Assembly (NCBI RefSeq): GCF_002205795.1
Contig: NZ_NIUY01000001.1
Location: 930,001 to 994,000, forward strand
Direction of reading: 5' to 3'
Source of the DNA: Chryseobacterium sp. VAUSW3
Lineage (GTDB): Bacteria > Bacteroidota > Bacteroidia > Flavobacteriales > Weeksellaceae
Length of the DNA stretch: 64,000 bases
Both the position numbers and the translations under genes were made by a program. The notes under the pieces were generated by a model that was given only the letters and a program-made list of their open reading frames with translations, ran no database searches and was not told the origin of the DNA. Positions 17,589 through 26,153 of this stretch are shown piece by piece (the first letter of the stretch is position 1; each line of letters begins with the position of its first letter).

Positions 17589-19082
17589 ATGAAAGGTAAG
17601 ATATATGTAACAGGTCTAGCGCTTGCCACCCTATCATTGTTATCATGTTCCAGGGATAACGATCCGGCACCCTCATCACCGGCCGCTACAAACTCTGTAA
17701 ATGATTTTGTGTGGAAGGCGATGAACTCGTGGTATTACTGGCAGCCAAATGTACCTAAGTTAGCTGACAACTTCAAAAACTCTGCCGATTATGCTTCATA
17801 CATCAATTCTAAAACTCCGGATGGTCTATTTTACAGTCTGCTGTATGATTATGGAAATACCGACCGGTTCTCCTGGATAGAAAATAATAATACCATTATA
17901 CCCGCATCGAAAATAGCTGAAATTGAAAAATTAACCGGCTTTGATTATGCGGTTTATCCCAAAGATAATACCAATACCTCTGCAGTGGCACTTGTAAATT
18001 ACGTAATTCCAGGAAGCTCAGCCGCTAATGCTGGAATCGTAAGAGGAGACATTATTACTAAAGTGAATGGCTCACCTTTAACAATCAGCAATTATTCGCA
18101 GCTCTCTCAGGACCGGTTTACCATAACAAGAGCTGCAACTGCAGTAATTACTTCCACGGGTTTGGTAACAACCGACAGGGCTGAGAACATCAGCATTACC
18201 AAAACAAATATTGATGAGAATCCCGTAGCCTTTTATAAAAAGTACAATTACGGTGGCAAAAATATTGGCTATTTAGTCTATAATGGTTTCAAATTAGATT
18301 ATAATGATGAACTGAATGCTGCTTTTGCTACAATGAAAGCCGACGGGATTACAGAACTTGTTCTGGATTTAAGATACAACGGAGGTGGATCTCTGGAAAC
18401 GGCAACTGCACTGGCCCAGATGGTGAACGGAAATTACACCGGACAGCCCTACGTTTACCTTGATTTCAACGCAAAGCATAACGATGAAGACGGAATGGAT
18501 TATTTAACCAACACCGTGAAAACCTATAATATCGTGAACGGATATCCCGAACAGACCGGCCAGCAAAATATAAACAGCCTGAATTTGAGCAGGATTTATG
18601 TATTGGTTTCCTTCCAGACTGCTTCTGCGAGTGAACTTACCGTCATCAGTCTTAATAAATATGTTCCGGTAACCACCATCGGTAACGAAACCTACGGAAA
18701 ATTTGTTGGTTCCATCACCCTTTATGATTCGCCTGCATCAGATTACACTTCGTACTCCACCAGAAATACCGCACACAACTGGAAGCTGCAGCCCATTACA
18801 TTTTCCTATTATAATAAGGACAAAGATCCAAATCCCAGCGGTGGAATCCTTCCGACTTACGATATCAATCCCTATCGGGCAATCAACAATATAAAGGAGT
18901 TTGGGAATGTATCGGATCCGGAACTGAAGAAAGCTTTGGAACTGATCAGCGGTCAAACCATTTTAAAAACGGCCGAAAATCCAGTAACCTATAGCAACAG
19001 AAATCTACGTTTTCAACCGAGGAATGAAGCCAAAGGCCTTGTGATAGAAGACTTTGAGAGTTTTTTAAAAAGAAAGAAATAG
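17589..19082 (+). CDS. S41-family peptidase (C-terminal processing protease type), lipoprotein
   Basis: A 497-residue exported protease. The lipoprotein signal ends LSLLSC (Cys20). A PDZ domain follows (VIPGSSAANAGIVRGDIITKVNG), then the S41 core with GYLVYNGF, LVLDLRYNGGGSLETATALAQM and the catalytic serine in FQTASASELTVI, close to the TASASE motif of Ctp/Prc enzymes. These proteases trim or degrade periplasmic proteins. The ATG start at 17589 is in a divergent gap with the small lipoprotein. A strong terminator follows. Confidence 0.92.
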   Translation: MKGKIYVTGLALATLSLLSCSRDNDPAPSSPAATNSVNDFVWKAMNSWYYWQPNVPKLADNFKNSADYASYINSKTPDGLFYSLLYDYGNTDRFSWIENNNTIIPASKIAEIEKLTGFDYAVYPKDNTNTSAVALVNYVIPGSSAANAGIVRGDIITKVNGSPLTISNYSQLSQDRFTITRAATAVITSTGLVTTDRAENISITKTNIDENPVAFYKKYNYGGKNIGYLVYNGFKLDYNDELNAAFATMKADGITELVLDLRYNGGGSLETATALAQMVNGNYTGQPYVYLDFNAKHNDEDGMDYLTNTVKTYNIVNGYPEQTGQQNINSLNLSRIYVLVSFQTASASELTVISLNKYVPVTTIGNETYGKFVGSITLYDSPASDYTSYSTRNTAHNWKLQPITFSYYNKDKDPNPSGGILPTYDINPYRAINNIKEFGNVSDPELKKALELISGQTILKTAENPVTYSNRNLRFQPRNEAKGLVIEDFESFLKRKK

Positions 19083-19089
19083 ATAAATC

Positions 19090-19117
19090 AGAGCAGGAAT
19101 CACTGCTCTTTCTTTTG
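19090..19117 (+). terminator. Terminator after the S41 peptidase gene
   Basis: A perfect seven-base stem AGAGCAG/CTGCTCT with a six-base loop, followed by TTCTTTTG. Confidence 0.85.
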
Positions 19118-19168
19118 TATTTTTGTACTTCAAATTTAGTTTTCACATTTTTATAATATTTCGCGCAG

Positions 19169-21160
19169 ATGATGCAGTTCAAACTTCAGTCAGAATACAA
19201 ACCCACAGGCGACCAGCCCCAGGCCATTGAAAAATTGGTCAAAGGCATTGAAATTGGCGAAAAATACCAGACCCTTCTTGGAGTTACTGGCTCGGGTAAA
19301 ACTTTTACCGTTGCTAATGTTGTGCAGGAAATTCAGAGGCCTACCATCGTTTTGGCGCATAATAAAACGCTGGCGGCCCAGCTTTTCATGGAATTTAAGG
19401 AATTCTTCCCTGATAATGCCGTGGAATATTTTGTGAGTTATTACGACTATTACCAGCCGGAAGCATTTATTGCTTCAACGAATACTTACATTGAGAAGGA
19501 TCTTTCTATTAACGAAGAAGTCGAGAAACTGAGACTGTCTGCAACCGCAAGTTTGCTCTCAGGTCGGCGGGATGTATTAATAGTAGCGTCGGTTTCTTGT
19601 ATTTACGGTATCGGAAACCCTACGGAATTCAATAAGTCTTTAATTGAAGTTCAGAAAAATGCCAGAATCACCCGGACCGCTTTTCTGCATAAACTGGTGA
19701 ATGCTTTGTATGCAAGAACTTTAAATGAATTTACACGCGGGACATTTAGGGTGAAAGGTGATGTAATTGATGTATATCCAGCTTATGCCGATAATGCAGT
19801 TCGAATACAGTTTTTCGGTGACGAGATTGAAAAAATTCAGAGCTTCGATCCGCTTTCCGGAAATGTGATGGCAGAGTTTGAAGAGATTAATATTTATCCC
19901 GCAAACCTTTTCGTGACCTCCAAAGAAACACAGGTCAATGCCATCCGCGAAATTCAGGATGATATGGTGAAACAGGTGGATTTCTTCAACGAAATCGAAA
20001 AACCTTTTGAAGCCAAACGACTCCAGGAAAGAACCGAACTCGATCTGGAAATGATGAAAGAACTCGGTTACTGCAGCGGAATTGAAAACTACTCGCGTTA
20101 TTTCGACGGAAGATTGCCCGGTTCGCGTCCGTTCTGTCTTTTAGATTATTTTCCGAAGGATTTTTTAATGGTGATTGATGAAAGTCACGTAACGATTCCC
20201 CAGGTTCACGCCATGTACGGAGGCGACAGAAGCCGTAAAGAGGTTTTGGTGGAACACGGGTTTCGTCTTCCGGCGGCAATGGATAACCGTCCGCTGAAGT
20301 TTGAGGAGTTCGAAGCCATGCAGAATCAGGTGATTTACGTGTCGGCAACTCCGGCAGATTATGAACTTGAAAAAAGTGGCGGGGAATATATCGAGCAGAT
20401 TATTCGTCCGACCGGACTTCTGGATCCTGTAATTGATATAAGACCGTCTTTAAACCAGATTGATGATTTAATTGAAGAAATTCAGAAGAGAACGGAGATT
20501 GATGAAAGAGTTCTGGTAACAACGCTGACCAAGAAAATGGCAGAAGAACTCACAAAATATTTTACAAAATTCGGAATACGCACGCGTTATATCCACTCCG
20601 ACGTTGAGACTTTGGAGAGAATTCAGATTATGCAGGATTTGCGGGTAGGACTTTTCGATGTTTTGGTGGGCGTAAATTTATTGAGAGAGGGTCTGGATTT
20701 GCCCGAAGTTTCCCTCGTTGCGATTCTGGATGCGGATAAGGAAGGAATGCTGCGTTCCCGTCGTTCGCTTGTTCAAACCATTGGTAGAGCAGCAAGAAAT
20801 GTTAATGGTAAAGCGATTTTGTACGCCGATAAAATAACCGGATCCATGCAGAAAGCGATCGATGAAACCAACTATCGACGCGAAAAGCAGATGGAATACA
20901 ACGAAAAACACGGTTTGGTTCCACAGGCACTGAACAAGAAAATTTCGGAAATCCTTGTCGGAAGATCCAAAGATTTCCCGGATCCGAAATATACCCAAAA
21001 AGAAATTCTGAAACAGGTTGCCGAAGAAAAATCAAGCTATGGAAAAGACGCCACAGAATTGATTGCAGAAAAACAGAAAGCCATGGAAGCTGCAGCCAGA
21101 AACCTGGATTTCATTAAGGCTGCAAAATTAAGGGATGAAATTGCTGCGCTGAAGGCCTGA
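19169..21160 (+). CDS. uvrB: Excinuclease ABC subunit B
   Basis: The helicase-like damage-verification subunit of nucleotide excision repair, which acts with UvrA and UvrC. The 663-residue length is normal. Motifs in order: the Q-like start KPTGDQPQAI, Walker A GVTGSGKTFT near residue 40, the beta-hairpin segment YYDYYQPEAFI, DESHVTIPQ, the helicase motifs YVSATPADYE and GLDLPEVSLVAILDADKEG, QTIGRAARN, and a C-terminal UVR (UvrC-binding) domain (AMEAAARNLDFIKAAKLRDEI). Tandem ATGs at 19169 and 19172 are alternative starts. It is followed by a degenerate intergenic region with palindromes. Confidence 0.98.
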   Translation: MMQFKLQSEYKPTGDQPQAIEKLVKGIEIGEKYQTLLGVTGSGKTFTVANVVQEIQRPTIVLAHNKTLAAQLFMEFKEFFPDNAVEYFVSYYDYYQPEAFIASTNTYIEKDLSINEEVEKLRLSATASLLSGRRDVLIVASVSCIYGIGNPTEFNKSLIEVQKNARITRTAFLHKLVNALYARTLNEFTRGTFRVKGDVIDVYPAYADNAVRIQFFGDEIEKIQSFDPLSGNVMAEFEEINIYPANLFVTSKETQVNAIREIQDDMVKQVDFFNEIEKPFEAKRLQERTELDLEMMKELGYCSGIENYSRYFDGRLPGSRPFCLLDYFPKDFLMVIDESHVTIPQVHAMYGGDRSRKEVLVEHGFRLPAAMDNRPLKFEEFEAMQNQVIYVSATPADYELEKSGGEYIEQIIRPTGLLDPVIDIRPSLNQIDDLIEEIQKRTEIDERVLVTTLTKKMAEELTKYFTKFGIRTRYIHSDVETLERIQIMQDLRVGLFDVLVGVNLLREGLDLPEVSLVAILDADKEGMLRSRRSLVQTIGRAARNVNGKAILYADKITGSMQKAIDETNYRREKQMEYNEKHGLVPQALNKKISEILVGRSKDFPDPKYTQKEILKQVAEEKSSYGKDATELIAEKQKAMEAAARNLDFIKAAKLRDEIAALKA

Positions 21161-21180
21161 TAATAAAATTTCTGTGAAGC

Positions 21181-21248
21181 GGTTCCGTTAGGAACCTAAT
21201 CTGTGTAGACCTTGCTTTAGCTATGAATGGGGCGTTCCGTAGGAACGC
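21181..21248. repeat. Pair of REP-like palindromes
   Basis: Two GC-rich palindromes stand out in AT-rich DNA: GGTTCCGTTAGGAACC at 21181-21196 and GCGTTCCGTAGGAACGC at 21232-21248. They share the core TTCCGT(T)AGGAA and lie 35 bases apart. Two related imperfect palindromes in tandem right after a stop codon resemble bacterial REP/BIME elements mobilised by RAYT-type transposases. No transposase is in the window. They may also act as a terminator for uvrB. Confidence 0.6.
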
Positions 21249-21285
21249 TATCTTTTGGCTCTTTTAATGATTTTACAAATTCGAT

Positions 21286-21418
21286 TTAGTCGAGCAGTAA
21301 TTTTCTTAGTAGAGAAAAGAATAAGAAAATAATTTCAAGAAATCCGATAACCATTAATGAAATTCCAAGAAATTTTAATTTCGGGAGTGTTTTAAGTTTT
21401 AAAGTAATTCTTCTCCAT
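21286..21418 (-). pseudogene. Tiny membrane-protein ORF interrupted by a one-base shift
   Basis: The reverse strand opens at an ATG (21418) overlapping the stop of the preceding mini-ORF and reads MEKNYFKT before a stop. One frame over, it continues as KTLPKLKFLGISLMVIG... into a clear transmembrane helix ending SLLRKLLLD with a stop at 21286. Removing one A from the run in TTTAAAAC joins the parts into a sensible 43-residue protein with one membrane helix. Either the gene is newly broken or a frameshift is used. Too short for firm assignment. Confidence 0.4.
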
Positions 21419-21537
21419 CAATGGTTTGTCTTTAATTTTTCGTATTCGTAAATATCATGGGCATTATTGTAAAAATAGCGACCCATAAAAATGCCGAATA
21501 CTCCGACTAATATCATATAAAATCCTGATCCAATCAC
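21418..21537 (-). CDS. Candidate 39-residue membrane microprotein
   Basis: The reverse strand reads a GTG-started frame of 39 codons: one hydrophobic helix (FYMILVGVFGIFMGRYFY) followed by a charged tail (HDIYEYEKLKTNH). An internal ATG at 21516 would give 32 residues. It begins one base after the DUF3820 stop codon and ends in a TGATG overlap with the next mini-ORF, so it looks like part of the leftward AI-2E/DUF3820 transcript. Function unknown; expression unproven. Confidence 0.4.
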   Translation of the reverse strand: MIGSGFYMILVGVFGIFMGRYFYNNAHDIYEYEKLKTNH

Positions 21538-21538
21538 A

Positions 21539-21799
21539 CTAAAACTTATAAACTTTCATCTTCGTCTTTTCAAAACTCACTTTCCCACGGATTGGGGTAA
21601 GCAGGTCCATTAAACCATTGATTTTGATTTCGTAAATAGTAGAAAGCTGCATCCCCAGTTTGCCTTTGGGCATACCTTCCCGATGAAACCATTCCAGATA
21701 ATTGATGGGAAGATCTGCAATTACAGTGTCTTTATACTTCCCGAAAGGCATTCTCGCGCTGCAAATTTCCAGCAGGATTTCTGGTTTTAAACCTTCCAT
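21539..21799 (-). CDS. DUF3820 family protein
   Basis: An 86-residue cytosolic protein. The core RMPFGKYKDTVIADLPINYLEWFHREG is the hallmark of DUF3820, a small family with no established function that is sometimes labelled a quorum-sensing-regulated virulence factor. That label is not supported by anything here. Its start lies 3 bases after the AI-2E transporter's stop codon, so the two are co-transcribed, and it is followed at once by two tiny membrane ORFs. Confidence 0.82.
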   Translation of the reverse strand: MEGLKPEILLEICSARMPFGKYKDTVIADLPINYLEWFHREGMPKGKLGMQLSTIYEIKINGLMDLLTPIRGKVSFEKTKMKVYKF

Positions 21800-21802
21800 T
21801 TT

Positions 21803-22885
21803 TTAAATACTTAAATCTATTTTTTTCTCGATCTCTTTTGGTTCCGGCATAATGAGTTCCCGGTCGTCATCAGAAAATTCATCTCTGTAAACCTGGATTA
21901 AAAGGACTGTAATCGAAATAAGAATCGGCCCGAAAATCAGTCCCATAAACCCGAAAAGATTCATACCCATAATGATTCCGAACACCGTATTTAGAGGATG
22001 GATGTTTTCTAATTTCTTTAAAAGAGTGAATCTTAACAGGTTATCCGTTAATCCCACGGCGATAAGACAGTAAGCTGCAAGCCCAAGCCCGGCACCCATA
22101 TTGCCTTCTGCAATCATAAAAATGCACACAGGAACATAAATAATCGCCGCACCAACGATAGGAATCATCGAAGCGACTGCTGTTAAGGCAAAGAGGAGAA
22201 GCGGGCTGGGTGCGCCAAAAATCCAGTATCCTATAATCGCCACAATTCCCTGTCCGATGGCGACAACAGGAATCCCAATCGCGTTGGCAACAACCATTTT
22301 CTGTATTTTCTCCCCCAACAAATTAATGTTAGCCTTTTTAAGGGGGGCTGAACTTCTTACCAGTCTTTCAAAAAGCCTTGGCTTCTCCAGCATAAAATAC
22401 AGAATAAAGTACATGGAGAGGATCACAGTAAGGGTATTAAAAGTACTGCTCACTGCGGTGGTCGAGAAACTTCCCACCTTGTCTTTCAGTTTCGTTAAAT
22501 TCTCCTTGCTCAGAATATCGACTCTCGTTTTGGAATACACATAATCATGAATTTTATCGACGAAGATGTTGAATTTCTGCATGTAAGCAGAAGCATTTCC
22601 TAATTTTTCTATAAGCAGGTCGGCGATAAAATAAACAGGAAGAATTAAAATGAGCAGTGTGCCCAAAATAATTACTGTGGATGCGAGCCAGGGCTTCCAT
22701 TCCCGTTCTTCCTGAAGATAAAGATTGTATTTCCTGGAGATAATGTAAAGGGTAATGGCGCCCAGAACAGAAGGAATAAATAAAGACAGATTAAAACAGA
22801 TTAATCCTGCAAGCACAATAATAAGGGCCAGCAGAAAGACCTGCTTTATTTTTACCTCGCTGATTTGGTGTTTCCTGTTGGGCAT
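21803..22885 (-). CDS. AI-2E family transporter (PerM/YtvI-like)
   Basis: A 360-residue polytopic membrane protein with about eight helices in the AI-2E/UPF0118 arrangement: an N-terminal helical hairpin, a soluble segment (about residues 70-130), and the C-terminal block GIPVVAIGQGIVAIIGYWIFG, ASMIPIVGAAIIYVP and GLIFGPILISI. Members have been linked to autoinducer or small-ion transport, but the substrate is unknown here. It heads a short leftward operon with DUF3820; the gap to the upstream membrane protein is only 21 bases, so the operon may extend further. Confidence 0.88.
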   Translation of the reverse strand: MPNRKHQISEVKIKQVFLLALIIVLAGLICFNLSLFIPSVLGAITLYIISRKYNLYLQEEREWKPWLASTVIILGTLLILILPVYFIADLLIEKLGNASAYMQKFNIFVDKIHDYVYSKTRVDILSKENLTKLKDKVGSFSTTAVSSTFNTLTVILSMYFILYFMLEKPRLFERLVRSSAPLKKANINLLGEKIQKMVVANAIGIPVVAIGQGIVAIIGYWIFGAPSPLLLFALTAVASMIPIVGAAIIYVPVCIFMIAEGNMGAGLGLAAYCLIAVGLTDNLLRFTLLKKLENIHPLNTVFGIIMGMNLFGFMGLIFGPILISITVLLIQVYRDEFSDDDRELIMPEPKEIEKKIDLSI

Positions 22886-22906
22886 AATTTTAAATTCTAA
22901 TCAGAA

Positions 22907-23641
22907 TCAGTTATTGAAATTCAGTTGTCTCGGTTTTCCGCAGTACGCCACATACGTTGAATACATTACTACAAAATAGAACGGAAGTGTTGCCACGATT
23001 CCGATTCCGCAAAGTAAAACACCCGCGATACTGATCAGTAATCCAAGGAGTGATGTTCCTAAAAATACGCCGTAATTATCTTTAGCGATTCTGAAACTTT
23101 TGCTTAAAGCTTCATTAAAGGTGGCATTTTCAAAAAGTAAAATAGGATAACCCAAAAGCAATAGCGGAATCACAAAAAAAATAGGCAGTAAACACATCAT
23201 TAACGCAATTGCCATAATTACCGATGCCATAAGACTGTAGATTACAATCTGAACAAAGTTCTGTCTGTAGCCGATAAATAAATCCGAAGCCTGCAAACGC
23301 TCCTGATTGTTATATTTATTTGCCAGATAAATGACTCCGACGTAAAGTGGAGCTAAAAGCAGGCTTACAATTCCCGAAAGACCGTAATAAATTTTCATTC
23401 CGGGAACTGCCCAGATATCGATCGATGAAAAATCACCGTCGGCAGACCGGATTTCCTCAGAAAAACTCTCTGAATCGAATCCCGAAAGCGGCTGAATAAC
23501 CATAGAGACAATAAAATAAATCACCATCGCCAGAAGTGCATAAAGAAAAATTCCCTTATACATCTCGAAAGCATGGGATATAATTTCGCTGGTACTTCTT
23601 TGTGGCACTTTATTGCCATCCATTTCCTGAAAAGTGTCCAT
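22907..23641 (-). CDS. Multi-pass membrane protein, paralogue 1
   Basis: A 244-residue inner-membrane protein with about six helices. After an N-terminal segment (STSEIISHAFEMYKGIFLYAL) it contains ADLF-like loops (ASDLFIGYRQNF) and a motif NATFNEALSKSFRIAKDNYGVFLG, then two final helices with LLCGIGIVATLPFYFVVMYS. The same plan recurs in the next gene, so they are tandem paralogues. Proteins of this type in flavobacteria are sometimes mislabelled beta-carotene monooxygenase; no such motif is present. Function unknown. Confidence 0.75.
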   Translation of the reverse strand: MDTFQEMDGNKVPQRSTSEIISHAFEMYKGIFLYALLAMVIYFIVSMVIQPLSGFDSESFSEEIRSADGDFSSIDIWAVPGMKIYYGLSGIVSLLLAPLYVGVIYLANKYNNQERLQASDLFIGYRQNFVQIVIYSLMASVIMAIALMMCLLPIFFVIPLLLLGYPILLFENATFNEALSKSFRIAKDNYGVFLGTSLLGLLISIAGVLLCGIGIVATLPFYFVVMYSTYVAYCGKPRQLNFNN

Positions 23642-23710
23642 AGTTTTAATTTTTAATGTTTCCCAAATTTAAATTTAAAATTGGAAAAAAACAGCATCTA
23701 AAATTAACTT

Positions 23711-24433
23711 TTAAACAACTTCTTTGTAATAATGCTGATAAAGTGTATAAATCATAGCATTTAAAAACGGAAAAGTCAGCAGAAAACCAACGCCGCAAAT
23801 TAATACGCCGCTTAAGCTGAAGAGAAAAGCTACCAGCATCGCCGGAAGCACCGTGCTGAAATTATTGCGCAGGACTTTAAACGTTAGCGAAATTCCTTCA
23901 AACGTCTTTACATCCATAAAAAACATCAGTGGAACACAGAACAGCGTGATGAAAATCCAGAATACGCCCAGAAACAATAGCGCATTGGCATAAGTGAAGA
24001 TAATAATCCAGAACAGATAAAATCCAAAAAACTTAAAAAAATTGAACCCGATATAACCCGCAAAAAGATCGTTCAGGCTTACAGGTTCTTTCAGGTCTGT
24101 TTTCCGGTAGATTTTGTAAAGACCTACATTCAGGGGATTGATGAGCGCCAGGAGAACAAAAAATGCCAAAGCGAAATTACGCATTTGTGGTAAACGCGCG
24201 ATTTCCTCCATTTTTTTATTGAATGCCGGAAGATCAGTACGCACTAAATCCTGATACTTAATGAATTCATCCCAAAGTCCAAAATACTGAAACATATAAA
24301 AATAACCCAGAAAAAACAGGGAAAAGTATAAAACACTGAAAACCAACTGATAAAAGAGTGTTTTATTCCAGTAATTAAAAGCGTTTTTCAAAATCTGTCC
24401 AAGGCCGAACTGTTGCTGATGGTTATTTTGCAT
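23711..24433 (-). CDS. Multi-pass membrane protein, paralogue 2
   Basis: A 240-residue inner-membrane protein similar in layout to the following gene: LGQILKNAFNYWNKTLFYQL at the start, SLNDLFAGYIGFNFFKFFGFY in the middle, FEGISLTFKVLRNNFSTVLPA, and a final pair of helices with LICGVGFLLTFPFLNAMIYTLY. The aligned 'DLF-GY' and 'CG-G---T-PF' positions show that the two genes arose by duplication. Its -7 box TATTTTTG is only four bases from the start codon, so the mRNA is probably leaderless. Confidence 0.75.
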   Translation of the reverse strand: MQNNHQQQFGLGQILKNAFNYWNKTLFYQLVFSVLYFSLFFLGYFYMFQYFGLWDEFIKYQDLVRTDLPAFNKKMEEIARLPQMRNFALAFFVLLALINPLNVGLYKIYRKTDLKEPVSLNDLFAGYIGFNFFKFFGFYLFWIIIFTYANALLFLGVFWIFITLFCVPLMFFMDVKTFEGISLTFKVLRNNFSTVLPAMLVAFLFSLSGVLICGVGFLLTFPFLNAMIYTLYQHYYKEVV

Positions 24434-24437
24434 GCCG

Positions 24438-24445
24438 CAAAAATA
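24438..24445 (-). promoter_or_regulatory. -7 box four bases before start of paralogue 2 (leaderless candidate)
   Basis: The reverse strand reads TATTTTTG, then CGGC, then the ATG at 24433. An exact TANNTTTG box at this distance puts the transcription start on or next to the start codon. Confidence 0.55.
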
Positions 24446-24497
24446 AGGTTTAAGATTTAAATTTCCGGTTTTAATTTTTCGCTCACCCGCTTTTGAC

Positions 24498-24505
24498 TAT
24501 TTTTG
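24498..24505 (+). promoter_or_regulatory. -7 box four bases before pabB start (leaderless candidate)
   Basis: TATTTTTG is followed by CCGC and the ATG at 24510. The box is an exact TANNTTTG match with the same spacing as the divergent gene on the other strand. Confidence 0.55.
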
Positions 24506-24509
24506 CCGC

Positions 24510-25487
24510 ATGGTAAGAAAATTTCACCCCAGTTTCGATCAGATGGATGAGCTTTCCCAAACCGGAACGCCTTACTTCTTTTTGGTGGATTTTTTAATGG
24601 AGAATGTTGAGGTTTTCACGGAAGAGGAATTGGATAAATCGGGTTTATTAATTGATTTTCAGAAATTTAAGAAGACGAATGAACCGCTCGGTAAACCTCT
24701 TGATATTTCGTTTCAATCCTTCCCGCAAAGTGAAGAATCTTACAGAAAAGGATTTGATCTGGTACAGAAAAACCTGAAAGCCGGCAATTCCTATCTCACC
24801 AATTATACCTGTAAAACGGAGGTGAAAACCAACCTTACTTTAAATGAAATTTTCTATCTTTCGCAATCCAAATACAAAGTTTTATACCCAGACAGGTTTG
24901 TATTTTTTTCCCCGGAAACTTTTGTAGAAATTACAGATAATAAAATCTTTACCCATCCCATGAAGGGCACCATCGATGCCGGTACCGAAAATGCAGTGGA
25001 GGTTTTGAAGGGCGACGTAAAAGAAAAGGCAGAGCATTACACTGTGGTAGATTTACTGAGAAATGATTTGAGCATGGTGGCAGATGACGTGAAACTGGAT
25101 GAATTTCAGCGGATTGATTTTATCAAAACGCACAACAAAAATCTCTACGCCATGAGTTCGGAGATTTCCGGAGTGCTGAAGCCCGATTTTCAGGGAAAAA
25201 TAGGAAGTATTATGAAAAAATTACTTCCGGCCGGATCGGTTTTGGGGGCACCCAAAGAAAAAACCCTGGAAATTGTGCTCGAAGCCGAAAATTATGCCCG
25301 GGGTTTCTATACGGGAGTTTGCGGCTGGTTTGATGGCAAGAATTTGGATTCCTGTGTGATGATCAGGTTTATAGAAAAAGAGAACGGAAAATTATATTTC
25401 AAAAGCGGTGGCGGAATCACCCATTTAAGCAAAGCCGAAACCGAATATCAGGAAATGAAAAACAAAATTTATGTCCCAATTTATTGA
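24510..25487 (+). CDS. pabB: Aminodeoxychorismate synthase component I
   Basis: A chorismate-utilising enzyme of 325 residues that forms 4-amino-4-deoxychorismate for folate synthesis. The chorismate-binding core is clear: THPMKGTIDAGTE, ADDVKLDEF, LLPAGSVLGAPKEKTLEI, GFYTGVCGWFDG, and CVMIRFIEKENGKLYFKSGGGIT. It is shorter than E. coli PabB because the N-terminal half is reduced, as in many Bacteroidota. Anthranilate synthase is less likely because of the adjacent class IV lyase. The glutaminase partner (PabA/TrpG) is not in the window. It overlaps pabC by 17 bases and is probably leaderless. Confidence 0.9.
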   Translation: MVRKFHPSFDQMDELSQTGTPYFFLVDFLMENVEVFTEEELDKSGLLIDFQKFKKTNEPLGKPLDISFQSFPQSEESYRKGFDLVQKNLKAGNSYLTNYTCKTEVKTNLTLNEIFYLSQSKYKVLYPDRFVFFSPETFVEITDNKIFTHPMKGTIDAGTENAVEVLKGDVKEKAEHYTVVDLLRNDLSMVADDVKLDEFQRIDFIKTHNKNLYAMSSEISGVLKPDFQGKIGSIMKKLLPAGSVLGAPKEKTLEIVLEAENYARGFYTGVCGWFDGKNLDSCVMIRFIEKENGKLYFKSGGGITHLSKAETEYQEMKNKIYVPIY

Positions 25488-26097
25488 AAGTATTAAGATA
25501 GAAGACAAGAAAATTTCTCTCTTGGACCTTCACCAAAAGCGGGTTGATGACACTTTTGCCCATTTCGGTAAAGAAAGTTCAATCAATCTCGCAGAAATCT
25601 TCAAAAATCTGGAGCATGACGAAGATGGTCTATACAAACTGAGGATCAGTTACGACCTGGATAAAAACTTCAGAACCCAGCTCATTCCTTATGCAATTTC
25701 TGAGATCAGCAATTTCCAGCTGGTGGTAAACAATATCTATGATTACTCTTTTAAATTTGAAGACCGCAAAGAACTCGAGAAAATGCTTCGGCAGGCAAAA
25801 TCCAGTGAGATTATTATTGTGAAAAATAATCATATTACCGATAGTTCTTTCTCGAATTTGCTGTTTAAGAAGGGAAAAGAATGGTTCACGCCTTCAACGT
25901 ATCTGTTGAACGGTGTTCAGCGGCAATATCTTCTGAAAAATAAAAAAATAAAGGAAGCAGAAATCACCTTGCAGAATATCGCAGAGTATTCTCATTTTCA
26001 AATCATTAATGCGATGAATGATTTCGATGATATGTTTATTTATCCCATTGCCAGAATTACCAATCTGCCCGGAAATTCCGGTGATAACGAATTTTAA
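25471..26097 (+). CDS. pabC: Aminotransferase class IV protein, probable aminodeoxychorismate lyase
   Basis: A 208-residue protein that probably releases pyruvate from aminodeoxychorismate to give 4-aminobenzoate. Its fold-class IV features are RISYDLDKNFRTQLIP, the likely PLP-lysine region NIYDYSFKFEDRKELEKML, and SSEIIIVKNNHITDSSFSNLLF, matching the T-[ED]-S-x2-N-[IL] phosphate-binding motif of PabC/BCAT. It is shorter than the usual 270 residues. The 17-base overlap with pabB strongly supports the pathway assignment; sequence similarity alone would only give the superfamily. Confidence 0.8.
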   Translation: MSQFIESIKIEDKKISLLDLHQKRVDDTFAHFGKESSINLAEIFKNLEHDEDGLYKLRISYDLDKNFRTQLIPYAISEISNFQLVVNNIYDYSFKFEDRKELEKMLRQAKSSEIIIVKNNHITDSSFSNLLFKKGKEWFTPSTYLLNGVQRQYLLKNKKIKEAEITLQNIAEYSHFQIINAMNDFDDMFIYPIARITNLPGNSGDNEF

Positions 26098-26153
26098 ACC
26101 TTAAACCCCAAACTGCCGGTTCGCCTGCTTTCGCTTCGCGTTGTTCTGAAAAA

